This document shows, piece by piece, positions 54,177 to 62,330 of a stretch of DNA of 64,000 nucleotides (position 1 is its first letter; every line of letters begins with the position of its first letter). The notes under the pieces are model-generated. The model was not told where the DNA came from. It searched no databases and was given only the letters and a program-made list of their open reading frames with translations. The translations under genes were made by a program, and so were the position numbers. The stretch comes from Streptomyces sp. NBC_01717 (GTDB taxonomy: Bacteria > Actinomycetota > Actinomycetes > Streptomycetales > Streptomycetaceae), in assembly GCF_036248255.1 (NCBI RefSeq), contig NZ_CP109178.1, positions 8,561,001 through 8,625,000 of the forward strand, in the 5' to 3' direction.

Positions 54177-54195
54177 CCCGGGGAGCGGAAGTCAA
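54050..54195 (+). ncRNA. Probable omega-RNA scaffold at the IS605 right end
   Basis: The end of tnpB and the following 19 bases contain two perfect hairpins, ACGGTC-acac-GACCGT (54139-54154) and CCCCGGG...CCCGGGG (54164-54183), then GCGGAAGTCAA. By analogy with ISDra2-type elements this region is transcribed as the scaffold, with the guide taken from flanking bases just after 54195 (TCATGTCCCGTCGTGCCG). The start of the RNA is a guess. Confidence 0.6.
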
Positions 54196-54669
54196 TCATG
54201 TCCCGTCGTGCCGATTCCCGTTACCCGGTCCGAGCGCCTGGGCGTTGAGGGCGCCGAGCATGCGACGGAGGTGGCTGCGCACCTGTTCCTGTTCCTGGGG
54301 CAGGAACGGTTCCAGGGTCTCCTGCTCGCACGGTTCGAGCGCGGTCTCGCCCTGTTGTGCCAGGGCCTTACCCGCGGCCGTGACGCACATTTCGATGATC
54401 TTTCCATGCGTGGGGTGGGGGCGCCGCTCGACCAGTCCACGCTCGACCAGCTCCCGCAGCGCCGTGCCCATGGACTGTGCGGTGACGCCGCAGCGCCGGG
54501 CGAGTTCGGCACTGGACAGAGGCCCGTCCAGGCTCAATCGGACGAGCGTGCTGAATTGCGCCTGGGTCAGTCCGAGTGGGCGCAATGCCCGTTCGAAGCG
54601 CTGGGTGTATGCCTGCGAGATCTGCCAAATCAGGTAGCCGATGCGCTCACTGGGATCCTTCACCGCCAC
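54196..54669 (-). CDS. MarR family regulator
   Basis: 157 residues if the GTG at 54669 (VAVKDPSERIGYLIWQISQA) is the start. An ATG at 54708 is open but lies inside the operator palindrome and adds 13 atypical residues. Winged helix: LTQAQFSTLVRLSLDGPLSS, ELARRCGVTAQSMGTALREL, VERGLVERRPHPTHGKIIEM. It ends in a Gln/Glu-rich helix. It diverges from a membrane-protein gene that is probably its target. The stop codon TGA directly touches the end of the IS605 element. Confidence 0.9.
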   Translation of the reverse strand: MAVKDPSERIGYLIWQISQAYTQRFERALRPLGLTQAQFSTLVRLSLDGPLSSAELARRCGVTAQSMGTALRELVERGLVERRPHPTHGKIIEMCVTAAGKALAQQGETALEPCEQETLEPFLPQEQEQVRSHLRRMLGALNAQALGPGNGNRHDGT

Positions 54670-54685
54670 CGATGCCCCTCCATGC

Positions 54686-54713
54686 GTAAGGTAGCTTATA
54701 TAAGCCACCTTAC
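54686..54713. promoter_or_regulatory. MarR operator between divergent genes
   Basis: A 28-bp inverted repeat with outer arms GTAAGGT / ACCTTAC and inner AGCTTATATAAGC, AT-rich for this genome. It lies 17 bp upstream of the GTG of the MarR gene and 20 bp upstream of the divergent membrane-protein ATG, ideal for repression of both. Confidence 0.8.
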
Positions 54714-54732
54714 ACGATCAAGCCGAGGGACC

Positions 54733-55830
54733 ATGCTCAGCACTCCGTCCACAAGTCAAAGTCCTATCCCTGATAGCGACCCGGGGCCGGGGCGACACCG
54801 CCACCACCCAGGTCCGCAGAGTGACGCCCCACCCGGGCGGCCGGGGCTGACCGGTCCGCAGGCGGTGCTCAAGCCCGTGATCTCTGTGCTGACCATCGGC
54901 CTGGTCTTCGTCAGCGTTTTCCTCGCCGCCTTCCATACGCCCCAGGCGCACCGGCTGCCGGTCGCCGTCGCCGCGTCAGACAAGACCGCGGCACAATTCG
55001 ACGTCCGGCTGCAGCGTGTCTCGCCGGACGGCTTCCAGGTCGACCGGTACCCGGACAACGCCTCAGCCCGTTGGGCGGTTGAGCACCGCGAGGCGTATGC
55101 CGCGTTGTTGGCCGACGGCGGCGAGCCCAAGATCGTGTATGCGGGTGCGAACGGCCCCGCAGTGTCCGCGCTGGTGGCGCCGCTCGCCAGTCTGTGCGCC
55201 CCGGGCTGTCGGCCGGCGGGGGAGAAGTGGCCCGTGACCGACATCCTTCCGCTGTCGAGTGGAGACAACCGGGGTCTATCGGTCTTCTATGCGTCATTCG
55301 GGTTGGTGCTGGCAGGGTTTCTCTTCGGTCAGTTGACCTACCAAGTGGCACCGCGCCTCTCCTTCGGGCAGCGCGTGAGCAGTCTGGCGCTGTTCGCGGT
55401 TGTTGGCGGGCTGGCGACAGCACTCATTGCGAGTACGGCCTTCGGAGCCATACCCGGTCCCTTTCTGGGCATCGCTGGGCTTGTGGCGCTGATGGCGGGG
55501 GCTGTGGCGGCGGCCACCATACTTTTGATCCGGATCTTCGGCGCGATCGGAGTTCTGCTTGCGTCGATCTTCATGATCGTGATGGGCAACGCCAGCAGCG
55601 GTGGGGTGCTGCCGCCCGAATTTCTGCCTGGTTGGCTGAAGCCACTCACCTCGGTGATGCCTCCGGGCGTAGGCGTCCGCGCACTGGACGGGATCGCCTA
55701 CTTCCACCACGACGGGCTGGTCAGCGGTGTTGTGGTGCTGTCGGCATGGATCGCTCTTTGTGTCGCGGCGCTGTTCTTCCTCGACCGGATCGCCGCATCT
55801 GCCGCGATCCTGCACGCCGCGAGGCCGTGA
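54733..55830 (+). CDS. ABC-2/YhgE-like membrane protein under MarR control
   Basis: 365 residues from the ATG at 54733. A Pro-rich cytoplasmic N-terminus, one helix (VLKPVISVLTIGLVFVSVFL), a large extracytoplasmic domain (about 70-185) with AHRLPVAVAASDKTAAQFDV, then five helices from about 200. The layout matches the YhgE/Pip or ABC-2 permease-like membrane proteins of actinomycetes, often linked to export or stress. HTPQAHRLPVAVA at the first loop is typical of that group. The MarR operator in front suggests induction by a small molecule. Confidence 0.75.
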   Translation: MLSTPSTSQSPIPDSDPGPGRHRHHPGPQSDAPPGRPGLTGPQAVLKPVISVLTIGLVFVSVFLAAFHTPQAHRLPVAVAASDKTAAQFDVRLQRVSPDGFQVDRYPDNASARWAVEHREAYAALLADGGEPKIVYAGANGPAVSALVAPLASLCAPGCRPAGEKWPVTDILPLSSGDNRGLSVFYASFGLVLAGFLFGQLTYQVAPRLSFGQRVSSLALFAVVGGLATALIASTAFGAIPGPFLGIAGLVALMAGAVAAATILLIRIFGAIGVLLASIFMIVMGNASSGGVLPPEFLPGWLKPLTSVMPPGVGVRALDGIAYFHHDGLVSGVVVLSAWIALCVAALFFLDRIAASAAILHAARP

Positions 55831-55928
55831 GGGCGCCGATAGATACCGAAGTCGGCCCGGTGCCCCGCAAGCCGGCCAGGTGCGGCGCGTGCGGCCGCCA
55901 CTGCCACTTCCTGCGGCCGGTGCGGTAG

Positions 55929-56250
55929 ATGCCAAAGCCGTCCGATGGCCGGCTCGCCGATCCGGAGAAGGAGTTGGCGCTGGGTCCGGCCATGCATGGC
56001 CGGGAGGACTGGTGGTGGCCCCTGGCCCGGATCAGGGTGCTGATCGCCTGGAGGTTCCGAATCGACTGCCCGCCGGCGGCGGTGTGGCGGCTGCTGCACA
56101 TGCATGGCCGGTCCCGGCAGTGTCCCGCCCCCGGTCTGTGGGGCGCGACGAGTGCGCGGTGAGCCTGCGGAAGAAGGACGTGTGGCCACCGGCCGCCAAA
56201 CCCGCGCTGCCGGACACCGCACCTGGATGCAGGCAGGTGATTGAGCGTCA
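55929..56250 (+). pseudogene. IS630-type (winged-helix) transposase N-terminal fragment
   Basis: LADPEKELALGPAMHGREDW, LARIRVLIAWRFRIDCPPAA and VWRLLHMHGRSRQ, then in another frame RDECAVSLRKKDVWPPAAK. This matches the helix-turn-helix and linker of IS630-like transposases, whose linker normally reads ERDExAVxxWxxExWP. A frameshift near 56120 and the absence of the DDE domain mark it as a remnant. Confidence 0.7.
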
Positions 56251-56320
56251 AACGCCGTTGTCAGTGCCTCCCAATAAAGTGAAGACATCACTCGGGGAGC
56301 CTCGGAGGGGGAGCACAAAC

Positions 56321-57379
56321 GTGTCCGCAAACAAGATCCAGCACAAGGTGAATCACGTCGCGCTGGTAGTGGACTGTTCAGGTTCGATGCGACCGCACCA
56401 GAGTCAACTCATTCGAGTTGTGGACGAGTTCGTGGCGGGGTTGAAGGCCGAGTCGGACAGCCTCGGCCACGAGACACGGATCAGCCTCTACTCGTTCGAC
56501 CACAAGGTGGAGAATCTGGTCTGGGACATGGACGTGAAGCATCTGCCGTCCATGCGGGGGCTGTACCAGGTCAACAATGGCGCTACGGCCCTCATCGAGG
56601 CTTCTCTGAAGTCCCTGGACGACCTGGGCCATATTTGGGAGGAATACGGCGAGCACAGCTTCCTCCAGATCGTCGTGACGGACGGTGAGGAGAACGCCTC
56701 CGGCGGCGACAGGCGGCACGACGGCGACATGGCCGTCCTCGGCCCCTGGCTCGACAAGATCGCGGCGAAGATGAGCGGGCTTGCGGACCACTGGACTTCC
56801 GCGATCCTCGTTCCGAACTCCCTGGCCAAGCGCACCGCCCAGAACTACGGTTTCCCGGCCGGGAACATCGCCATCTGGGATGCGGATTCCCAGAAGGGCG
56901 TCGAGGAGGCGATCGGCACCGTGCGCGCTGCCGCCACCAGCTTCCTGCGCGGGCGCGAGCAGGGGGTGCGCGGCACGAAGAACCTGTTCGCCGTCGGCCA
57001 GGACATATCGGTTGCCGAGGTGCGGGCGAACCTCGAACCGATTCCGGCCGACAAGTACCGGCTCCTGAAAGTCGACAAGGAAGTCGAGATTCGTCCCTTC
57101 GTCAACTCACATCCGGGCGTGACGTACGAACGTGGTTCGTGTTACTACCAGTTGGGCGCCCGGGCTCAGGTTCAGCAGAACAAGGAAGTCGTTGTTGTCG
57201 AGAAGGACACCGACCGCGCCTATACGGGCGACGCGGCACGCAGCCTTTTGTTCGGTACGGATGTCCAGGGGACCGTCTCCGTGAAGGCGGGGAACAATCC
57301 CAAGTTGGAGGTGTATGTGCAGAGCCGTTCGGTGAATAGGAAGCTCAAGCCGGATACACGTCTGCTCATCATGCTCTGA
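56321..57379 (+). CDS. von Willebrand factor A domain protein
   Basis: 352 residues from a GTG at 56321 after GGAGGGGGAG. The vWA domain (about 10-215) has the MIDAS DxSxS in ALVVDCSGSMRPHQ (Asp 18, Ser 20, Ser 22), the Thr region in NNGATALIEASLKSL and Asp in IVVTDGEENASGG. The C-terminal part (about 230-352) is beta-rich, with VTYERGSCYYQLGARAQVQQ and DAARSLLFGTDVQG. No signal peptide or membrane segment. Similar free-standing proteins occur in actinomycetes and actinophages. No AAA-ATPase partner is adjacent, so the role is open. Confidence 0.85.
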   Translation: MSANKIQHKVNHVALVVDCSGSMRPHQSQLIRVVDEFVAGLKAESDSLGHETRISLYSFDHKVENLVWDMDVKHLPSMRGLYQVNNGATALIEASLKSLDDLGHIWEEYGEHSFLQIVVTDGEENASGGDRRHDGDMAVLGPWLDKIAAKMSGLADHWTSAILVPNSLAKRTAQNYGFPAGNIAIWDADSQKGVEEAIGTVRAAATSFLRGREQGVRGTKNLFAVGQDISVAEVRANLEPIPADKYRLLKVDKEVEIRPFVNSHPGVTYERGSCYYQLGARAQVQQNKEVVVVEKDTDRAYTGDAARSLLFGTDVQGTVSVKAGNNPKLEVYVQSRSVNRKLKPDTRLLIML

Positions 57380-57632
57380 AATCAATGAGCGAAGAGCGGG
57401 GTTGGTCCGGGAGAGGCCTGCTCCCGTTGCTCGACACCGCCGTGAGCAGCAGGTGTCGCCCCGTGCGGTCACTGGTGGCACGCGGCGGCGCGGAGGCCGG
57501 GGTGTGTTCACAGACACTGACAGCGACGCCTGTCCCGCATCTTGACGAAGTGGGTGCCCCTGGCGCCCGCACCAGCCCAAAGGGGCAGGTATTTGTGCAC
57601 GTTCGGCGGCTCTGTCGTAGATCTCGTGACGT

Positions 57633-58235
57633 CTACCTGGGAGAGTCCGCCAGTGCGCACAGCTCATCGATGAACCGGCTCGGCGGCGAGGGCTGGAACC
57701 GGGCGTCCGTCCACTGATGCCACAGGCCTGCGGGGGCGAGGAAGGGGGCGGCGTGTTCGGTTCCAGCCTGACTGTCGATGTGGAGGAGCGCGCTGATGGC
57801 CCAGTGCTGGTCGTACTGACAGTCAGGCTGTTGGAGATAGCGTTCCAGGTATGCCGTCAGGTACAGGGCATCTTCCTCCGCGCAGAAGCGTGCGAGAGCG
57901 AAGCAGTAGCCCTGACCCGAGAAGCACAGCTGGCTGGCGAGAAGCAGGTCACCCAGCACGTCTCGGAAGTGCTGACGGCGGTCCACACCGATCAGCCAGG
58001 CAGCGGTGAGGCGGGAGCGCCATTCGCTCTCCAGGAGGATTTCGAGTTCCTCATCGGTGATCGCCTGGGCGGCCGAGCGCAGTGATTGGAGAAAGACTGT
58101 GCGCTCACGCTCGTCGTCACGGGTGAAGTTGGCGTGAAGGAGGTGGAGGTAGCGCCCGATGTCGTTGGTTGTGGGCTTGACGTAGCGATCGATGACGTCG
58201 AGCAGTTCGGGGTCCGAGGAACGAGGAACGCGCAT
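57633..58235 (-). CDS. DUF6000 family protein
   Basis: 200 residues from the ATG at 58235 (MRVPRSSDPELLDVIDRYVK). The family pattern is visible: RYLHLLHANFTRDDERE, AITDEELEILLESEWRSRLT plus AAWLIGVDRRQHFRDVLGDL, LLASQLCFSGQGYCFALARF and YDQHWAISALLHIDSQAGTE. Helical repeats resembling HEAT are likely. Orphan family, no known activity. An ISL3 remnant lies directly upstream. Confidence 0.8.
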   Translation of the reverse strand: MRVPRSSDPELLDVIDRYVKPTTNDIGRYLHLLHANFTRDDERERTVFLQSLRSAAQAITDEELEILLESEWRSRLTAAWLIGVDRRQHFRDVLGDLLLASQLCFSGQGYCFALARFCAEEDALYLTAYLERYLQQPDCQYDQHWAISALLHIDSQAGTEHAAPFLAPAGLWHQWTDARFQPSPPSRFIDELCALADSPR

Positions 58236-58319
58236 GACGGCATCTTCCCGTTCGCCGTTGGTCTGCGGCCAGCTGATTCCGGGGCCGGCTCGGGGCGGGA
58301 GCCGTGAGCTCACGTGCGG

Positions 58320-58690
58320 GACACCTCAGGCTCGGAGGAGTAATGCGGGTGCGGAGGAGGCCGAGTTTGGCCCGACCGTAGCCGACGCGTTTGAAGAGCT
58401 TGACCCTGGTCACCTGGTGCTCGACCTGGCCGGAGCCCCAGAGGGAGGAGCCCGTCGGTGAACCGTCGTAGGGCGGGCAGATCGTGCTGTCTGACCTGCT
58501 CCATCCATCCTTCGAGGTCTTCGCCGCGGTGCTCTTGCATGAGCGCGCCGAAGCTTCGGACGTGCTCGACGGCGGCGTCGAGTTCGGGGCAGGCCGCCCA
58601 AACCTCCTTCAGGCCCACGGCCTCGTCGGGGCGAAGGCGCTCGGGGCGGCTCATGATCCAGCGCAGGGTTCTCCTGGGGTGATCGTGTCC
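58320..58690 (-). pseudogene. ISL3-family transposase, C-terminal fragment
   Basis: TLRWIMSRPERLRPDEAVGL, KEVWAACPELDAAVEHVRSF, EDLEGWMEQVRQHDLPALRR and FTDGLLPLG, then a deletion and frame change, then QVTRVKLFKRVGYGRAKLGL at the end. This is the ISL3 C-terminus lacking the expected DHDAVVAGLSLxWSSG stretch. Inactive. Confidence 0.85.
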
Positions 58691-58735
58691 GGGGAATCGA
58701 CACGCTGCCATCGTGGGCGGACCTGCATCTCCTGT

Positions 58736-58774
58736 GACCTGACCTGACCTGACCTGACCTGACCTGACCTGACC
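58736..58774. repeat. Pentanucleotide tandem repeat (GACCT)n
   Basis: Seven uninterrupted GACCT units plus GACC. Non-coding, beside the ISL3 remnant. Such pure short tandem repeats are rare in high-GC actinomycete DNA and prone to slippage. Confidence 0.95.
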
Positions 58775-58958
58775 CGGCGCAAGTGCTCTGACGAGGTCAA
58801 AGGCGGCCCGTAGGCCGACCGCGGAGGCGGATATGACCCCGTCGATGGACAGAGTCGTGCTCTTGCGCGGCGAGCGAGCCGCTCGGCGTCGGCAGCATCG
58901 ACGGCGCTCAGCCCATGAGCGGTGTGTTCACGAGCGTTTCCTCCCGGAGCGGGAGGGT

Positions 58959-59702
58959 TCAGATGGCGGTGCGGCCGCCGTCGACGGCGACGGTCGCGCC
59001 GGTGACGTAGCCGGCTTTCGGCGAGGCGAGAAATGCCACGACCTCGGCGATCTCGGCGGGGTCGGCCGCGCGCTTCATCGCGGTGGTTTCGGCGATCGTG
59101 TCGAACAGCTCGCGGGGCGCGCCTGGGGTGTAGACCGGGCCGGGGGCGACGGTGTTGAAGCGGACGCCGCGGCCGCTGTACTCGGCCGTCCAGCTCTGCG
59201 TCAGGGAGGCCAGCGCGGCCTTGGTCGCGCCGTACGCGGCTGCCCTGGCCAGGCCGAGGCTGCCGGCCATGCTGCCCATGTTGATCACGCTGCCCGATCC
59301 CTTCGCCGCCATCGCCGGGGCGAACGCCGCCACGAGGAAGAAGGCCGCGCGGACGTTGCCGGCGAACATCGCGTCGTAGTCGGAGACCTTCATCTCCTCG
59401 GTCGGGGCCCAGACGGCATGCCCTGCGTTGTTGACCAGGACGTCGATCTCGCCGACTTCGGCGGCGAGCCGGTCGATGCCGGCCGGATCCTCGAGGTCCG
59501 CCTGGACGAACCGGGCCTCGCCGCCGGCGGCGGTGATCTCGTCGACGGTCTCGGCGCCGCGCTGGGCGTTGCGGCCGGTCACGACGACGGACATTCCGTC
59601 GGCGGCCAGCCGCTCGGCGACCGCCCGGCCGATGCCGGAGGTGGCCCCGGTGACGAGGGCGGTGAGGGGGCGCAGGTCGAGGTCTTCGTGCTTCACAGAC
59701 AT
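58959..59702 (-). CDS. Short-chain dehydrogenase/reductase
   Basis: 247 residues from the ATG at 59702. The cofactor loop is LVTGATSGIGRAVAERL (18-25), the structural NNAG is at 91-94, the catalytic triad is Ser 144, Tyr 157 and Lys 161 (YGATK), and the C-terminus is YVTGATVAVDGGRTAI. VTGRNAQRGAE after strand 2 suggests NADP. Substrate unknown. The gene is monocistronic. Confidence 0.92.
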   Translation of the reverse strand: MSVKHEDLDLRPLTALVTGATSGIGRAVAERLAADGMSVVVTGRNAQRGAETVDEITAAGGEARFVQADLEDPAGIDRLAAEVGEIDVLVNNAGHAVWAPTEEMKVSDYDAMFAGNVRAAFFLVAAFAPAMAAKGSGSVINMGSMAGSLGLARAAAYGATKAALASLTQSWTAEYSGRGVRFNTVAPGPVYTPGAPRELFDTIAETTAMKRAADPAEIAEVVAFLASPKAGYVTGATVAVDGGRTAI

Positions 59703-60112
59703 GAGGTGCTCCTTGCGGAATTGTTGTCCGGACCGATCTGTCCGGGAACGGGCGGCGACGCCCGGACACCAGTCGGCGTCGATCTCGCGGCGCCGAGGCA
59801 GCGCGGTCTCGTCGGCCCCGACCCGCCCGAGCCGTACCTGCTCGGACAATGCGGCCGCTCGCGGGGTTCGTAGTTCATCACCGCCGATGGTCAGCGACCT
59901 GGTGAAACGCCGGTACCGCAGCACCTCCGCTGCCCGCAGGCCGGCCGGCGAGGCATCACTGTCACGATACGGTCGTCCCGCCGCAGGGAAGCGGCGTCCG
60001 TCTCGTCCGACACGGGGCTCCACCCCTTGGTCGGTACGTCGGCTCAGTCGACGACGAGGCGGATGCGGCAGTCAGAGAGAACCGTTCGCTTCGCGTGGGA
60101 GTATCTGGCGCC
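59703..60112. other. No gene recognised
   Basis: About 410 bp between divergent genes. A minus-strand frame in continuity with the SDR gene (RRFTRSLTIGGDELRTP) looks partly protein-like but has no family match. GCGTGGGAGT near 60093 may serve the next gene. Confidence 0.35.
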
Positions 60113-60694
60113 ATGAGGGCGTCCCCTTCGGTACGGAGTGTGCGTGCGGTGGTGTTCGCCGTGCTGGGCGTGTTGCTGGCTGCCGGGGGCCATGCGCTGG
60201 CGACGGGGGCGGCACCACCGGTATGGGTGCAGGCCGTCGGGTTCGTGCCCGTCTTCGCGGGCGGCTGCCTGCTGGGTGGCCGGGAGCGGTCGCTGGCGGG
60301 CATCGGTGGTGGGACGCTTGCCGCCCAGGGCGGGCTGCACGTCGCATTCGACGCCGGACGGCCTCATGCTGTGCTGGGCATGCAGGGCCTGCGCATGGCC
60401 CATCAGCATGCGTTGACGCCTCACGCAACCGCGGTCCATGTCGCGACGGCCGTCCTCGTGACCTGGTGGCTGCGACGCGGCGAGGCCGCGCTGTGGTCCC
60501 TGCTGCGCCGGGCGGTCGCGTGGGTACCGGGGCTGGTGGTCCGGTGGCACGTACGGAGAGGGCTGTGTGTCGCACCGGTCTCAGTGGGCTTCGTGCACGG
60601 GATCGCAGGTGAGCTGCGGCCGACCCGGCAGGTGCTGCTGCGGCATGCCGTCCACCGTCGAGGACCGCCCACCAGGAGCCCGTACGCGCCCTGA
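60113..60694 (+). CDS. Integral membrane protein, partner of the YcnI-type gene
   Basis: 193 residues from the ATG at 60113. Hydrophobic helices at about 9-30 (VVFAVLGVLLAAGGHALA), 38-58, 65-80 and 105-125, with histidines at membrane borders (GGLHVAFDAG, MQGLRMAHQHALTPHATAVH). It is of the kind encoded just ahead of YcnI/CopC-like copper proteins. The His-rich loop would suit metal handling, but this is inference. The next gene starts 30 bp downstream. Confidence 0.75.
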   Translation: MRASPSVRSVRAVVFAVLGVLLAAGGHALATGAAPPVWVQAVGFVPVFAGGCLLGGRERSLAGIGGGTLAAQGGLHVAFDAGRPHAVLGMQGLRMAHQHALTPHATAVHVATAVLVTWWLRRGEAALWSLLRRAVAWVPGLVVRWHVRRGLCVAPVSVGFVHGIAGELRPTRQVLLRHAVHRRGPPTRSPYAP

Positions 60695-60724
60695 ATCCAC
60701 TGACCCCAGTACGGAGTTCCAGTC

Positions 60725-61450
60725 ATGTTCTCGACACGCACCGCCCTGCGCCGGGCAGGCACCGTTGCCGCCCTCGCGGCCGCCGGCGTCCTGACCGCCG
60801 CGGGCGTCGCCTTCGCGCACGTCACCGTCCACCCCGACAGCTACGCCAAGGGCGCCACGGACGGCGTCCTCACCTTCCGCGTGCCCAATGAGGAGGACAC
60901 TGCCGACACCACCAAGGTGCAGGTCTTCCTGCCCACCGACCACCCGGTCCTGGGCGTACTCGTCACCCCTCAGGACAGCTGGACCGCGAAGGTGACGACC
61001 ACCAGGCTCAAGACCCCCGTCAAGACCGACGACGGCACCATTACCGACGCCGTCTCCCAGATCACCTGGTCCGGGGGACGGATCCGATCCGGCGAGTACC
61101 AGGACTTCGATGTCGCCTTCGGCCAGTTGCCGGACGACACCGATCAGTTGGGCTTCAAGACGCTGCAGACCTATTCCGACGGCAAGGTCGTCCGTTGGAT
61201 CGAGGAGACGCAGAAGGGCGCGGAGGAGCCGGAGAGCCCGGCGCCCGTCCTCAAGCTCACCGCCGGCACCGCGGGCGACGAGAGCGCACCCATGACTGCC
61301 TCGCCCTCGGAGCCGAAGGCCACAGCCAAGGCGTCGAGCAGTGACTCGACCGCACGCGGCCTCGGCATCGCCGGGCTTGTCGCGGGCGTTCTGGGGCTGG
61401 TCGCAGCCGGGGTGGCCATCGCTCGTGGCCGCAGCGCCCGCTCCTCCTAG
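60725..61450 (+). CDS. YcnI family (DUF1775) copper-binding-type protein
   Basis: 241 residues. The Sec signal ends AGVAFA just before His 32 (HVTVHPDSYAKGATDGVLTF), so the mature N-terminus would be a His able to form a histidine-brace copper site, as in YcnI proteins. The domain continues VPNEEDTADTTKVQVFLPTD, SQITWSGGRIRSGEYQDFDV (Trp of the site) and VVRWIEET. A Ser/Ala-rich linker and one C-terminal membrane helix (GLGIAGLVAGVLGLVAAGVA) anchor it. Operon with the preceding membrane protein; a strong terminator follows. Confidence 0.92.
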   Translation: MFSTRTALRRAGTVAALAAAGVLTAAGVAFAHVTVHPDSYAKGATDGVLTFRVPNEEDTADTTKVQVFLPTDHPVLGVLVTPQDSWTAKVTTTRLKTPVKTDDGTITDAVSQITWSGGRIRSGEYQDFDVAFGQLPDDTDQLGFKTLQTYSDGKVVRWIEETQKGAEEPESPAPVLKLTAGTAGDESAPMTASPSEPKATAKASSSDSTARGLGIAGLVAGVLGLVAAGVAIARGRSARSS

Positions 61451-61462
61451 CCGGGGCGCGCA

Positions 61463-61504
61463 AGCACGGTTCCGTCGGCGTCGAGTTCCGCCGACGGGAC
61501 CGTG
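61463..61504 (+). terminator. Strong hairpin terminator after the YcnI gene
   Basis: GCACGGTTCCGTCGGCG pairs with CGCCGACGGGACCGTGC (one mismatch) around an eight-base loop. It begins 12 bp after the stop codon. Confidence 0.85.
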
Positions 61505-61690
61505 CTGCCGCTCGTCCACACCGACGCCGAACGCGGGGCGGCTCTGCGGAGCTGTGCGGCCGGCCCTGCCACGCCGGCGGCGCTCGAGTACGCAGCCGCG
61601 GCAGCGTGGACGGCCGCCCCCGTGGCCACCTGCGCGGTCCACGGCGTGGTGCTACGGTGCCGTCCGAGCCGGCGGGCAGGGGGAGTGCGC

Positions 61691-62239
61691 ATGGAGTGGG
61701 GGACGTTGGTTGCGACGCTGGGCGGCGCCGTGATCGCGATATCGGGAACCGTTCTGGCCGACCGTCTGCGCACGCGACAGGAGGTCGACCGCGGCCTCGG
61801 CGCGCGGCGCCGCGAGGCGTACATCGATTTCATCGCTGCCGCGGGCGCCGCGCATACGCAGCTGCGCCGGCTCGCGCAGGCCCCTGATGCCGCCACTGAC
61901 CTGGAGTCGGCCAGCCGCGCGGCCTTGACCGACGCCAGGCTCTACGAGGTACGGGAGAGGCTGTTCATCGACGCCAGCGCGACGGTTGCCGGCGCGGGCC
62001 AGGCGATGTTCGAGCAGCTTCGTGCATTGCGCAGCGCCGTCGCCGCGGGGGCGCCTGTCTCCTCGCCCACCTTCCACGACGCCTACCACCCGTACATCGC
62101 GAGCGTGTGGGCGTACCGAGTCGCGGTCCGCGACGAACTGGAGGGGCAGTCCCTGGTACCTGCCGTCTTCGGCTGGCACGCCTGGGACGGCAAGGAGCGA
62201 TGCCCCTTGTGCAACAGAGACCTGGCGGGCACGGGCTGA
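61691..62239 (+). CDS. Hypothetical membrane-anchored protein
   Basis: 182 residues from the ATG at 61691; a GTG at 61685 is possible. One N-terminal helix (WGTLVATLGGAVIAISGTVL) is followed by a long helical domain with RRREAYIDFIAAAGAAHTQL and TVAGAGQAMFEQLRALRS, and a C-terminal ERCPLCNRDL with a CxxC pair. It resembles common streptomycete orphans with a membrane anchor and coiled coil. Function unknown. Confidence 0.7.
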   Translation: MEWGTLVATLGGAVIAISGTVLADRLRTRQEVDRGLGARRREAYIDFIAAAGAAHTQLRRLAQAPDAATDLESASRAALTDARLYEVRERLFIDASATVAGAGQAMFEQLRALRSAVAAGAPVSSPTFHDAYHPYIASVWAYRVAVRDELEGQSLVPAVFGWHAWDGKERCPLCNRDLAGTG

Positions 62240-62283
62240 CCCGTGTTTCCTCCGGGGTGACGCACGGCGGTCAGCTTCTACTA

Positions 62284-62320
62284 GCCGACCGGTCTAGTAA
62301 GTGATGGTCGACCGGTCGTA
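62284..62320. promoter_or_regulatory. Two GACCGGTC palindromes in front of a TetR gene
   Basis: GACCGGTC occurs at 62287-62294 within CTAGCCGACCGGTCTAG and again at 62310-62317 within GGTCGACCGGTCGTAC, 23 bp apart centre to centre, that is, about two helical turns. TAGACCGGTC-type sites are typical TetR operators, so autoregulation is likely. Confidence 0.75.
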
Positions 62321-62330
62321 CACTCGCGAC

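Larger units (their letters stand above)
52441..54195. mobile_element. IS200/IS605-family element
   Basis: Divergent tnpA (minus) and tnpB (plus). The left end has a perfect hairpin, CACCGGGC-ttca-GCCCGGTG (52458-52477). The right end has CCCCGGG/CCCGGGG around TTTAG (54164-54183) and finishes GGAAGTCAA at 54195. The exact left boundary is not certain. Single-stranded HUH transposition leaves no target duplication, and none is seen. Confidence 0.8.

Noticed and set aside
58736..58774. CRISPR-like repeat
   Set aside because: Units are 5 bp with no spacers; it is a simple sequence repeat.
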